DNA from: Lacinutrix sp. Hel_I_90
GTDB taxonomy: Bacteria > Bacteroidota > Bacteroidia > Flavobacteriales > Flavobacteriaceae
Length of the DNA stretch: 64,000 nucleotides
Assembly: GCF_000934685.1 (NCBI RefSeq)
Contig: NZ_JYNQ01000001.1
Coordinates: 2,468,501-2,532,500, forward strand
Direction of reading: 5' to 3'
Shown here: positions 36,634 through 45,282 of the stretch, in pieces
How positions within the stretch are numbered: position 1 is the first letter of the stretch
Layout: every line of letters begins with the position of its first letter
The notes under the pieces: generated by a model
What the model was told of the DNA's origin: nothing
Database searches by the model: none
Seen by the model: only the letters and a program-made list of their open reading frames with translations
Position numbers and translations under genes: made by a program

Positions 36634-37173
36634 ATGAAATCACTACACTATGGTTTAGTGCTATTTATTTTTGCAATAAATTTCACTTTTGCCCAAGACG
36701 TTACCTATAATAATGAAGTCTATACTGTTAAAGGAAAAACAGTTTATAAAGACGGTAAAGACCAATCTAAACTACTAACCGTCTCTGCTCAAGAAGAAAT
36801 TAGAACCCGTTTTGAGCGTATTGAAAAGCAAGAGAGAGTACTGGAGAAGGCAGAAAAACATATGAAAGAGGCCGAAAAGCAACAGAAAAAGGCAGAAAAA
36901 CAACAGAAAGAGGCAGAAAAACAACAAAAAAAAGCTGAAAAGCAACAGAAAGAGGCTGAAAAAGAGCTTAAAAAGAAAGAAAAGGCGATTAAGCAAAAAG
37001 AAAAGGCCGAGAAAAAACTTGAAAGCGCAGAATCTAAATTAAGGTCAGAAAAAAAGAAATTCGACAAATTAGAACGTAAAGGAAAAATAGCGCCTGAAGA
37101 TTATGAGAAATGGCAGAAAAAGTTTGAAAGCCTAAGAAGTAATATTGCTAAAGCCAAAAAACGATTAAAGTAA
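36634..37173 (+). CDS. Secreted coiled-coil protein with KQQ(K/E)AE repeats
   Basis: 179 residues with a cleavable signal peptide (about 1-20, ending TFA). Residues 25-55 keep the YxVKGxxVY motif of its upstream paralogue. Residues about 80-112 are a seven-residue repeat (KQQKEAE/KQQKKAE), continued by a long charged helix. It differs from the paralogue in having no lipid anchor. The repeat encodes a near-perfect heptad helix. It probably forms an elongated helix or oligomer in the periplasm. Function unknown. Confidence 0.65.
   Translation: MKSLHYGLVLFIFAINFTFAQDVTYNNEVYTVKGKTVYKDGKDQSKLLTVSAQEEIRTRFERIEKQERVLEKAEKHMKEAEKQQKKAEKQQKEAEKQQKKAEKQQKEAEKELKKKEKAIKQKEKAEKKLESAESKLRSEKKKFDKLERKGKIAPEDYEKWQKKFESLRSNIAKAKKRLK
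36868..36968 (+). repeat. Heptad repeat region (in-gene)
   Basis: 21-base units of the type AAACAACAGAAAGAGGCAGA, with small variation, encode KQQKEAE/KQQKKAE. The antisense strand gives spurious Phe/Cys/Leu-rich frames here. Confidence 0.8.
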
Positions 37174-37179
37174 TTTTAA

Positions 37180-37962
37180 ATGAGTGACGTATTAAATATA
37201 GCAATTATACAATCTAATTTAGTTTGGGAAAACCCGGTTGAAAACCGTACTAATTTTACTGAAAAAATGAACGCTATCACGAAGCAGGTAGACTTAATCA
37301 TTCTACCAGAAATGTTTACTACTGGTTTTACCATGAATGCAGAGACTGTTGCAGAAACAATGGAAGGGGAAACAATAAGATGGATGAAGCGTATGGCTAA
37401 GGAAAAGAACTGCGCGGTAACAGGAAGTCTTATCATTGAAGAAAACAATAGCTATTATAACCGTCTTGCTTTTGTTCACCCAAACGAAACGATAGCTATT
37501 TATAACAAGCGCCACACCTTTACATTGGCCGGTGAAAACAAGGTTTACGAAGCGGGAAAAGAGAAAGTTATTGTCGCATATAAAGGATGGAAAATTTGTC
37601 CGCAAGTATGTTACGACCTTCGTTTTCCAGTATTCTCAAGAAACACAGAAAATTATGATCTGTTGCTTTATGTTGCCAATTGGCCAAAACCTAGAATTGC
37701 AGCTTGGGATGCTTTGCTTAAAGCCCGCGCTATAGAAAATATGAGTTACTGTATTGGTGTTAACCGTGTAGGTTTAGATGCAAAAAAACATGAGTATCCT
37801 GGGCATTCTGCTGCTTATGATGTGTTAGGAGAAAAACTAACGCATTTAGAAGCTAATACGGAAGGCATCGAAGTCATTGAACTCTCTAAAACGCATATTG
37901 AAAAAAACAGAAAACATCTTGGTTTTTTAAATGATAAGGATGCTTTTAATCTAACAATGTAA
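37180..37962 (+). CDS. Omega-amidase of the nitrilase superfamily
   Basis: 260 residues. The nitrilase catalytic set is complete: Glu in LPEMFTTGFTM, Lys in YNKRHTF, Cys in CPQVCYDLRFPVF. The sequence is closest in pattern to YafV/Nit2-type enzymes that hydrolyse 2-oxoglutaramate and 2-oxosuccinamate. The aminotransferase at 34939, in the same run of co-directional genes, can generate such keto-amides, so the two plausibly act in series to recover glutamine-derived carbon and pull methionine salvage. Its 3' end overlaps the convergent Ig-like gene by 17 bases. Confidence 0.9.
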   Translation: MSDVLNIAIIQSNLVWENPVENRTNFTEKMNAITKQVDLIILPEMFTTGFTMNAETVAETMEGETIRWMKRMAKEKNCAVTGSLIIEENNSYYNRLAFVHPNETIAIYNKRHTFTLAGENKVYEAGKEKVIVAYKGWKICPQVCYDLRFPVFSRNTENYDLLLYVANWPKPRIAAWDALLKARAIENMSYCIGVNRVGLDAKKHEYPGHSAAYDVLGEKLTHLEANTEGIEVIELSKTHIEKNRKHLGFLNDKDAFNLTM

Positions 37963-39562
37963 ACTCAGTGATAGCGTCGAAACCAGCGATGGCTTCCACC
38001 TGTTTTGGACTATAGCTTACGCGTTCAGGTTGAGTCCCCTTTAAATAGTCTCCTGTGTCGTATTTGCCGTTTTTGTTTTCGTCATAAATAACCCGTAAAT
38101 AGTACATGCCTGAATCTAAATCCTCAAAGTCTACGGGCTTGGGTGCTTCAAGATATTGTTCTGCAACGACTTCGTATTTGTTATTGGTTAATTGAACAAT
38201 TACAGGATATTTGGCATTGTCTAAAATAACTCTTGAAGTATAATAGCTATATTTAGTTTGTGTTCTTACTGAATTTCTTAGCGTATCATTAGTGTTTTGA
38301 AACAAATCTGTGATGGCCCCTGGCAATAATTCAATGTTATATTTATTGTCTTCCTCTTTTTTAAATTTTATTTTGAAGTCGTTCTTAAGCGAATCATAAG
38401 CTGTTGTGAAATCGACAAGGAGTGAATCTTTGCTGCGAATACTTATTTTGTTTACATCAAATGTTTCAAAAGGAATATTTCCAGAAATGGTATAATCTTG
38501 ATTGAACTTTATTATGCTTCTCGGACTTGGTTTTAAAATTAACGAGTCACGTACATTATCTCTAATTTTTACAGTAAAAGTGTCGATGACTTGCTTTTTT
38601 AAATTTGAAACTTTAAAGATTAGTGAGTCTACTTCCAACTTTGGACTGTAAAAATAAAGGAGAGTGTCTTTTTCTTCCTGCTTGTAGTAGCGTGACCTAA
38701 AGGTGTCAGGGACTTTAGACAGCAATTCAATAGTCATATTGTTATAATCGCCTTCAAAACCAAAAGCAAGGTTTTCACCACTAATCAAACTGGGTTTTAC
38801 GGCTCTGTAATTGACTTCTTCTTTAAATAATCTCAGCTCAAAACCAGTAGAATCCTGAGGTAGTGTAATTGGTTTTTCGTAAAAAGCAATCTTCTCTGTC
38901 TTTTGCTGAAACGTATTGTTCCCATTCTTATCTTTTAAAGCACGAAGCATATAGGTCCCCGCTTTTACATTTTCAATTTTAAAGTTTGTTGTACTGTCTA
39001 AAGTATTGGTGATGTAGTCTGGTGTTTCCTTATAAATTAAGGAATCGGAATAGGTAGAATCGACTTCATATAAAGCAACGGATACAAAATCATCCGTTTC
39101 AAACTTTAGAGCATCTTTAATGCTTCCTTTTACAGATAGGGAATCGATATAACTACCCGTAGAGAACACATATCTGTAAAACTTAAATGGATTTTCTTCA
39201 TTATTATCCACAATACTATTCCCAAAATTAAAAGCATATGTAGTATTAGGCTTTAACGTATCAAAAATTTTAATGGTTATATATTTACTTGCAGAACCTA
39301 AAGGTGTAATTTCAGGCTGTGTTTTCATGGGAGGTGAAATAACCAGCTGTTTACTTAAGTTTTTTGTTTTTATATATTCATCAAAGTAAATACGTATTTC
39401 TTTTCCTGCAAAATTAGTGCTGTAATTTTCAGGAACTGATTTTACAATTTTTGGTGGTAAAATATCTTTTTCTCCGCCATTTGGAGTGCCACGATTAGCA
39501 CAACTACCAATTATAATTGCGATTACTAAAAAGAAAAGAAAGTTATAAAGCCTATTTTGCAT
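37946..39562 (-). CDS. Ig-like domain lipoprotein
   Basis: 538 residues from the ATG at 39562, which starts a lipoprotein signal peptide (IIIGSCANRG); an upstream in-frame ATG at 39595 is less likely. The N-terminal domain is a Big_5-type Ig-like domain (PPKIVKSVPENYSTNF, EIRIYFDEYIKTKNLSKQLV, NTTYAFNFGNSIVDN). Several beta-sandwich segments follow, and the end contains a YDENKNGKYDTGDYLKG loop. It belongs to a common Bacteroidota surface/periplasmic lipoprotein family without known function. It overlaps the omega-amidase gene tail to tail by 17 bases. Confidence 0.8.
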   Translation of the reverse strand: MQNRLYNFLFFLVIAIIIGSCANRGTPNGGEKDILPPKIVKSVPENYSTNFAGKEIRIYFDEYIKTKNLSKQLVISPPMKTQPEITPLGSASKYITIKIFDTLKPNTTYAFNFGNSIVDNNEENPFKFYRYVFSTGSYIDSLSVKGSIKDALKFETDDFVSVALYEVDSTYSDSLIYKETPDYITNTLDSTTNFKIENVKAGTYMLRALKDKNGNNTFQQKTEKIAFYEKPITLPQDSTGFELRLFKEEVNYRAVKPSLISGENLAFGFEGDYNNMTIELLSKVPDTFRSRYYKQEEKDTLLYFYSPKLEVDSLIFKVSNLKKQVIDTFTVKIRDNVRDSLILKPSPRSIIKFNQDYTISGNIPFETFDVNKISIRSKDSLLVDFTTAYDSLKNDFKIKFKKEEDNKYNIELLPGAITDLFQNTNDTLRNSVRTQTKYSYYTSRVILDNAKYPVIVQLTNNKYEVVAEQYLEAPKPVDFEDLDSGMYYLRVIYDENKNGKYDTGDYLKGTQPERVSYSPKQVEAIAGFDAITEFTLLD

Positions 39563-39669
39563 GCCTAATTTTAATGTGTGACAAAGTAACAACATATTTG
39601 TAAAGAAACATAAATCGGCTCGTTATATACAACAGGTTTATAAAGAATTTAACTTTTATAAAAGGAGAA

Positions 39670-40389
39670 TTAGGCAATTGCCATAGTTGCTATACTAATA
39701 GTTACGTGATCTGCTCTGTTGAGCACTTGAATACAGGCTTCGATTGTGGCACCTGTGGTGATGATATCATCGACCAAGAGAATGTGTTTATTTTCTATTT
39801 TTTCTTTGTTTATTAATGAGAATAATTCATCGTTGTTACTCCATCGTGCAAATCGTTTTTTATTAACTTGAGAGGTCGTATTTGTGATTTTAATAAGTAC
39901 GGACTCATCGTAATCCGTATTTAGAGCTTTTGCAATTTGTTGTCCAAATTTGGTCACTTGGTTATAACCACGACGTCTCAACTTGTTTTTATGCAATGGT
40001 ACTGGTATCACTAAATCGATGCTTTTATAGGCTTCTATTGTCTTTAATTCTTCGCCAAGCCAATTGCCTAAAAAAAGCCCAACATCTTGCTGTTCTCTAT
40101 ATTTTAACTCATGTATTAGTTGCTGCACGCTTCCTTTTTTTTCAAACCTAAGTAGTGCTGTGCCATTTATAATTTTAGCCCGTCCGTAAAATAGTTTACT
40201 CACTGAATCATCATTGTTCTTGTGAAAGTTCGTTACAGGTAAATGGTGTCTGCATGTTGTGCAAACGTATTGCTCATTATCAGTTAATTGTAACTTGCAA
40301 GCGTAACAAACCTGGGGAAAAAATAGATTAATAATAGTATTTAGCATTTGGTCGGTAAAATTATATGGTTTGTCAGATGATTTAATCAT
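39670..40389 (-). CDS. comF: ComF-family phosphoribosyltransferase-like protein
   Basis: 239 residues; the ATG at 40347 (MLNTIINLF) is an alternative start. The N-terminus has a zinc-ribbon-like pair CYACK and CTTCR. The C-terminal half is a type I phosphoribosyltransferase fold with the PRPP-binding motif LLVDDIITTGATI and RRRGYNQVTKFGQ. ComF homologues take part in DNA uptake and recombination, and such proteins are kept in many non-competent bacteria. No other competence genes are next to it. Confidence 0.88.
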   Translation of the reverse strand: MIKSSDKPYNFTDQMLNTIINLFFPQVCYACKLQLTDNEQYVCTTCRHHLPVTNFHKNNDDSVSKLFYGRAKIINGTALLRFEKKGSVQQLIHELKYREQQDVGLFLGNWLGEELKTIEAYKSIDLVIPVPLHKNKLRRRGYNQVTKFGQQIAKALNTDYDESVLIKITNTTSQVNKKRFARWSNNDELFSLINKEKIENKHILLVDDIITTGATIEACIQVLNRADHVTISIATMAIA

Positions 40390-40470
40390 TTTATCGAAAA
40401 GTACTCTAAAATTACTGATTTTTAGATGTTTAGTTTTAGTTTTACGGTGTAAATGTAATTTCTTATCGCT

Positions 40471-41421
40471 ATGATTGTTAACCCTCCCATCAACAGTCTA
40501 AGGCTAATATTAGTGCCGTTAACCACGCTACTATTAGCACTTGGATATTACTCGTATGAGAGCTATAGAGCTCTTGAAAATTATCAAGAATATATTATTC
40601 ATGAAAATGAATTAATTGAACAGGAATTAGGAGACATGATACTGTCTTATCACGACCTAGAAATCGAAAATGTTTCTATTTTAAATCAGTTGGAATTAAC
40701 CAAGGCTAAGATTTTTAATATTTTGGATTCCATCCAAAATAGAAAGCCAGATATAGATTTGGTAACAAGTTATAAAAACCAACTTTCGATATTAAAAGAG
40801 GAAAACAAGCGTATTCTGAACCTGGTAAAAGCGTTAGACAGAGAGAATGATTTTCTTAAAAAAGAGGTTAATTCCGTTGGCTCAGAATTAGAATATTATA
40901 AATCTAATGAAGAGAAACATCAGACTACAGTTTCTAAATACAAATATGCAGTCGCTAAGTACAAACGAAATAACTCAGCCTTAAAAAAAGACAATAAAGG
41001 CATAACTGAACGGCTTGATAAGGCAGCAAAAATATTGCCAATTACCATGTCAATTTCGGCTGTAAAGCGTTTAAAACCTAATACGATAATAGTAAACACA
41101 ACAAGTGCCAGACGCACAAAAAAATTGAATCTTTGTTTTACACTTCCAAAAAATCACCTAACAAAAAAAGGTAAACAAACCTATTATTTGCAGGTTATAG
41201 ATCCCAATAGTAATGTAGTGGGTGATTTAGGAGCGATTTCAATTGGCGACTCTAATTTGATCAGGAGTAAAACGGTTAGTGTAGACTATGCTAATGAAAA
41301 GATTGAACATTGTGAGTTTATAGAATATTCAAATAAAGATAAATTTATCCCAGGCCTTTATTATGTAGGTCTTTACAATACCGAAGGGCTTGTGTTAAAT
41401 ACAACCTTGACTTTAAAATAG
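40471..41421 (+). CDS. Single-pass coiled-coil membrane protein, copy 1 of 3
   Basis: 316 residues, first of three tandem paralogues. It begins with MIVNPPINSLR, then a transmembrane helix at about residues 11-25. A long coiled coil follows at about 30-190 with the conserved E-L-x-x-M-I-x-S-Y element. The beta-rich C-terminal domain of about 115 residues begins near VKRLKPN and contains ARRTKKLNLCF, YYLQVIDPNSN and LYYVGLYNTEG. The domain should sit in the periplasm if the N-terminus is cytoplasmic. No known family was recognised. The three genes are separated by 150-175 bases, suggesting individual promoters. Confidence 0.72.
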   Translation: MIVNPPINSLRLILVPLTTLLLALGYYSYESYRALENYQEYIIHENELIEQELGDMILSYHDLEIENVSILNQLELTKAKIFNILDSIQNRKPDIDLVTSYKNQLSILKEENKRILNLVKALDRENDFLKKEVNSVGSELEYYKSNEEKHQTTVSKYKYAVAKYKRNNSALKKDNKGITERLDKAAKILPITMSISAVKRLKPNTIIVNTTSARRTKKLNLCFTLPKNHLTKKGKQTYYLQVIDPNSNVVGDLGAISIGDSNLIRSKTVSVDYANEKIEHCEFIEYSNKDKFIPGLYYVGLYNTEGLVLNTTLTLK

Positions 41422-41594
41422 CCGCTTAATTTATTAATTGGAAAGGGTGTTTTAAAGTTGTTATAAAGCATTGTTTTGTTTTTTTATGAGTTTTTAAGGG
41501 ATTATCAGGGCTTTGTCAATTATTTTATCAGTTCATCGACTTTTATAACTTATGATTATCTATTTGCATAAATTTGGTTTTTTAAAAAATTAAA

Positions 41595-42500
41595 ATGATA
41601 GTTAACCCTCAATTATTTAACTACAGATTAATTATTGGTTCATTGGTGATAGCAATTTTAATTCTTAGTTCTTTTAGCTATTCGAGTTACAGTAAATTGG
41701 AAGAGAATCAGGTATTTATTGAACAAGAAAAAGGTCTTGTTGAAAATGAATTGTCTGAAATGATTTCCAGCTATGATGACGTAAAAATTGGAAATATAGC
41801 AATGCGTCTTCAGCTGAAAAAAACAAAATCTAAACTCACAAGTATCTTAGATTCTGTTAAACATTTAAAGCCCAATGCATCCTTAATTTCAAAGTATAAA
41901 TCGCAGATTAGATTGCTTAAACAAGAGAATGCACAGGTATTAGCCATGGTTAATATTCTTGAGGAGGAAAATGTGGCACTCAAAAAAGAAAGCGAACGTT
42001 TTGAAAATGTAATTTCCAGAAAAGAAGCGGTTTCACAATCCCTTAAAACAGAGAATAAAACACTTTCTAAACGTAATTCAGACCTGAATTTTGATTTAGA
42101 AAAAGCCAAAAAGTTAATCGTTACTAATGTCGTTGCTGAAGGTGTAAAACGTGTTACATCTAGGCGTATCGTAGCTACTAAATTTGCTAGAAAAGCGAAT
42201 AAGTTTCAGGTGTGTTTTAAAGTTATAAATAATAAGTTTATAGAGGCAGGAGAAAAAGAATTATACATTCAGGTTTTAGATTCTAAAATGAATGTTATTG
42301 CAGATAAAGGTACCGTTCACTTTGGAAAAAAATCCCTTGTTTATTCTGAAAAGAAAACGATTTTTTATAATAATGAAGATATTGAGGTGTGTTCAATGAT
42401 TGAAAAACGACTTGAGAGTGAGTTGGAGAAGGGATTATACTTTGTCACTGTTATTCATAATGGCGAAACATTAGGGAAAACAAGTATTGATTTAAAATAA
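41595..42500 (+). CDS. Single-pass coiled-coil membrane protein, copy 2 of 3
   Basis: 301 residues with the same layout as copies 1 and 3. It has MIVNPQLFNYR, a hydrophobic helix at about 12-26, and coiled coil at about 30-185 with NELSEMISSYDDVKI. The C-terminal beta domain contains GVKRVTSRR, ARKANKFQVCFKVINN, LYIQVLDSKMNVIAD and KGLYFVTVIHNGE. Copy 2 is nearer to copy 3 than to copy 1 (shared VTSR and GTVxFG). The preceding gap holds TCTATTTG, a one-mismatch -7 element. Function unknown. Confidence 0.72.
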   Translation: MIVNPQLFNYRLIIGSLVIAILILSSFSYSSYSKLEENQVFIEQEKGLVENELSEMISSYDDVKIGNIAMRLQLKKTKSKLTSILDSVKHLKPNASLISKYKSQIRLLKQENAQVLAMVNILEEENVALKKESERFENVISRKEAVSQSLKTENKTLSKRNSDLNFDLEKAKKLIVTNVVAEGVKRVTSRRIVATKFARKANKFQVCFKVINNKFIEAGEKELYIQVLDSKMNVIADKGTVHFGKKSLVYSEKKTIFYNNEDIEVCSMIEKRLESELEKGLYFVTVIHNGETLGKTSIDLK

Positions 42501-42655
42501 GGAAACGTTTTCGTGGCTTAATAAATTATTCTAATATTACAGTACTAATTTATGATTGTTATACTGCCAATCAAACAAATGTTTATGGCTCCTAGTCATT
42601 TATTATTATATTATAACTTCTGTTTGGAAAAAACAGAATCCAATTTGAATTAATT

Positions 42656-43552
42656 ATGATGGTTATCCCACAAATCCGTAGTTTGAGACCAGCCGTAATT
42701 GTTGCTGTGTTTTTCTTTTTGATTTTGACCATTTTAACGCTTTTGAAATACTTTAAAGTTAAAGATGATAATATCCGTTTTGAGCAGGAAAAAAATCTGG
42801 TTTTAAACGAGCTTTCCGAAATGATTGAGAGCTATAATTCTGTTGAGGTACTAAACGACACGTTAAGACTTCAGCTAGAGCAATCAAAAGAGAAGATGGT
42901 TATAGTCAGGGATTCTGTGAGAACAGTAAAACTAAACCAAGCGTTAATTGCTAAATTCAGAGATCAAATAAAAATTCTTAAAGTTGAAAACAAAAAGATT
43001 CTTTCTTTTATTGACGGCCTTGAGTCAGAAAACCAATCGCTTAAAAATGAAAGGCGAGCGTTTGAGAAAACACTTAAAGCAAGAGATTCCCTTACAGAAT
43101 TAATTGAATCGAAATACACTCACCTTTTAGATGAAAATGATAAATTATCCGAGTATAGAAAGCTTTTTGTAAGTAATCTGAGTGCAGAGGCTGCAAAGCG
43201 TGTCACATCTAGAAATAGAGTAGTAGATACTAGATATGCTAGGAGAACCAATAAATTTCACATTACATTTACTATCGTAAAAAATGAATTTTTAATAAAA
43301 GGACCAAAAACGTTTTATTTTCAAATCATGGATTCTAATAGGCACATTATCTCAGATCAAGGTACAGTTAACTTTGGCAATACATCGCTTAATTATTCTG
43401 GTAAAATCACAGTAAATTATAGAGGAGATGAATTAACAGTATCTGCTATAATTGATAAAAATAACGAAGAAGAATTGAGCAAGGGCGATTATTATATCTC
43501 CATCTTTCACAAGGGGAGTTTGATTTCTAAAACATCAATGACCTTAAAATAA
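42656..43552 (+). CDS. Single-pass coiled-coil membrane protein, copy 3 of 3
   Basis: 298 residues, third paralogue. It has MMVIPQIRSLR, a transmembrane helix at about 14-30 and coiled coil at about 35-180 (NELSEMIESYNSVEV). The C-terminal beta domain has AAKRVTSRN, ARRTNKFHITFTIVKN, FYFQIMDSNRHIISDQ and GDYYISIFHKGS. The third letter-level blocks align throughout with copies 1 and 2. Its terminator overlaps the glyS promoter immediately downstream. Function unknown. Confidence 0.72.
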   Translation: MMVIPQIRSLRPAVIVAVFFFLILTILTLLKYFKVKDDNIRFEQEKNLVLNELSEMIESYNSVEVLNDTLRLQLEQSKEKMVIVRDSVRTVKLNQALIAKFRDQIKILKVENKKILSFIDGLESENQSLKNERRAFEKTLKARDSLTELIESKYTHLLDENDKLSEYRKLFVSNLSAEAAKRVTSRNRVVDTRYARRTNKFHITFTIVKNEFLIKGPKTFYFQIMDSNRHIISDQGTVNFGNTSLNYSGKITVNYRGDELTVSAIIDKNNEEELSKGDYYISIFHKGSLISKTSMTLK

Positions 43553-43574
43553 AATAACTGATAATATTTTTACT

Positions 43575-43612
43575 AAACCGCTCCAATTAATTGAAGCGGT
43601 TTTATATTTTTG
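43575..43612 (+). terminator. Terminator of copy 3 overlapping the glyS -7 element
   Basis: AAACCGCT and AGCGGTTT (43575-43582, 43595-43602) enclose CCAATTAATTGA, itself mostly paired, and are followed by TTTATATTTTTG. That tail contains TATTTTTG at 43605-43612, the glyS -7 element. Confidence 0.65.
43605..43612 (+). promoter_or_regulatory. -7 promoter element of glyS
   Basis: TATTTTTG matches TAnnTTTG and ends 5 bases before the ATG at 43618, so transcription should begin at or beside the start codon. Confidence 0.6.
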
Positions 43613-43617
43613 TAGCT

Positions 43618-45159
43618 ATGGCAAATCAAGACGATAAATTTAAAAAGGTAATCTCACATGCAAAAGAATATGGTTATGTATTCCAGAGTAGTGAAATATA
43701 TGACGGACTAAGCGCCGTCTATGATTACGCACAAAACGGAGTAGAGTTAAAAAAGAACATTCGTGACTATTGGTGGAAAGCCATGGTGCAAATGCATGAT
43801 AATATTGTTGGTTTAGATGCTTCAATTTTTATGCATCCAACCACATGGAAAGCTTCAGGGCACGTTGACGCCTTTAACGATCCGTTAATTGATAATAAAG
43901 ATTCTAAAAAACGCTATAGAGCAGATGTTTTAATTGAAGATTACTGCGCTAAAATTGAAGCAAAAATTGATAAAGAAGTAGCCAAGGCGGCAAAACGTTT
44001 TGGGGAAGCCTTTAATAAACAGGAGTTTCTTTCTACCAATCCACGTGTTATTGGTTACCAGGAAAAAATTGATAGTATCCTAAAACGTATGGGACAATCT
44101 CTTGAGAAAGAAGATTTAGCAGATGTAAAAGGGCTCATTGAAGAATTGGAGATTGGCTGCCCCGTAAGTGGAAGTAAGAACTGGACAGATGTTAAACAAT
44201 TTAATTTAATGTTTGGCACTAAATTAGGAGCCAGTGCAGAAAGCGCTATGGATCTCTATTTACGACCAGAAACAGCACAAGGAATTTTTGTGAATTTCTT
44301 AAACGTGCAAAAATCGGGACGAATGAAAATTCCATTTGGTATTGCGCAAACAGGAAAAGCGTTTAGAAATGAAATTGTGGCAAGACAGTTTATTTTTAGA
44401 ATGCGTGAGTTTGAGCAAATGGAAATGCAATTTTTTATTAAACCAGGAACCCAACAAAAATGGTTTGAGCATTGGAAAGAAACCAGAATGAAATGGCATT
44501 TGTCATTAGGACTTGGTGAAGATAATTACCGTTTCCATGATCATGAAAAATTAGCACATTATGCAGATGCAGCGACAGATATAGAGTTTAAATTCCCGTT
44601 CGGATTTAAAGAGTTGGAAGGGATTCACTCACGTACAGATTTTGATTTGAGTCAGCATGAAAAACACTCAGGTAAAAAGCTTCAATACTTCGATCATGAA
44701 GAAAACAAGAGCTACACGCCGTATGTTTTAGAGACTTCAATAGGTCTAGATCGTATGTTTTTAGCCGTCTTTTCGAATGCTTTAGAAGATGAAACGCTAG
44801 AGGATGGAAGTGTTAGAACCGTTTTAAAATTGCCGGCAGTTTTAGCCCCTTTTAAAGCCGCGGTACTTCCACTAGTTAAAAAAGATGGTTTACCAGAAAT
44901 CGCACAACAAATTGTTGATGACTTAAAATGGGATTTCAATGTCGCTTATGATGAGAAAGATGCTGTAGGAAGACGTTACAGGCGTCAAGATGCGAACGGA
45001 ACACCATTTTGTATTACTGTAGATCATGATACGTTAGAAGATAATACAGTAACCATTAGATATAGAGACTCTATGGAACAAAAACGGGTTAAAATAGATG
45101 CCCTTAGAGCGATTATTAAAGAAGCGGTTGATGTGAGAACTTGGTTAATGAAGATGTAA
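43618..45159 (+). CDS. glyS: Glycyl-tRNA synthetase, single-chain type
   Basis: 513 residues from MANQDDKFKK at 43618; an in-frame ATG at 43591 would lie inside the terminator hairpin and is rejected. The class II catalytic core shows LRPETAQGIFVNFLN (motif 1/2 region), FGIAQTGKAFRNEI and RMREFEQMEMQFF, ending with YVLETSIGLDRMFLAVF. The anticodon-binding domain is C-terminal (LAPFKAAVLPLVKKDGL). This is the eukaryote/archaeal-like alpha2 form used by Bacteroidota. It is downstream of the three coiled-coil membrane genes but has its own promoter. Confidence 0.95.
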   Translation: MANQDDKFKKVISHAKEYGYVFQSSEIYDGLSAVYDYAQNGVELKKNIRDYWWKAMVQMHDNIVGLDASIFMHPTTWKASGHVDAFNDPLIDNKDSKKRYRADVLIEDYCAKIEAKIDKEVAKAAKRFGEAFNKQEFLSTNPRVIGYQEKIDSILKRMGQSLEKEDLADVKGLIEELEIGCPVSGSKNWTDVKQFNLMFGTKLGASAESAMDLYLRPETAQGIFVNFLNVQKSGRMKIPFGIAQTGKAFRNEIVARQFIFRMREFEQMEMQFFIKPGTQQKWFEHWKETRMKWHLSLGLGEDNYRFHDHEKLAHYADAATDIEFKFPFGFKELEGIHSRTDFDLSQHEKHSGKKLQYFDHEENKSYTPYVLETSIGLDRMFLAVFSNALEDETLEDGSVRTVLKLPAVLAPFKAAVLPLVKKDGLPEIAQQIVDDLKWDFNVAYDEKDAVGRRYRRQDANGTPFCITVDHDTLEDNTVTIRYRDSMEQKRVKIDALRAIIKEAVDVRTWLMKM

Positions 45160-45193
45160 TAAATTCCTGTGAAAACAGAAATTTCATAAATAG

Positions 45194-45224
45194 AAAACCC
45201 AAACAAAACTGTTTGGGTTTTTTT
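45194..45224 (+). terminator. Terminator of glyS
   Basis: AAAACCCAAACA and TGTTTGGGTTTT form a 12-base stem with a 4-base loop, followed by more T. Confidence 0.85.
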
Positions 45225-45282
45225 ATAGCCAATATTTTGAGGCTATTAACGTTTATAAAGGTAAGATAAAACGCCTAATATC

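Noticed and set aside
36775-37067. Antisense Phe/Cys/Leu-rich frames that look like transmembrane proteins
   Set aside because: They mirror the Lys/Glu/Gln heptad repeat of the gene at 36634 and have no start signal.
43591-43617. In-frame upstream ATG for glyS
   Set aside because: It would lie inside the terminator hairpin and add nine residues before the normal MANQDDKF start.
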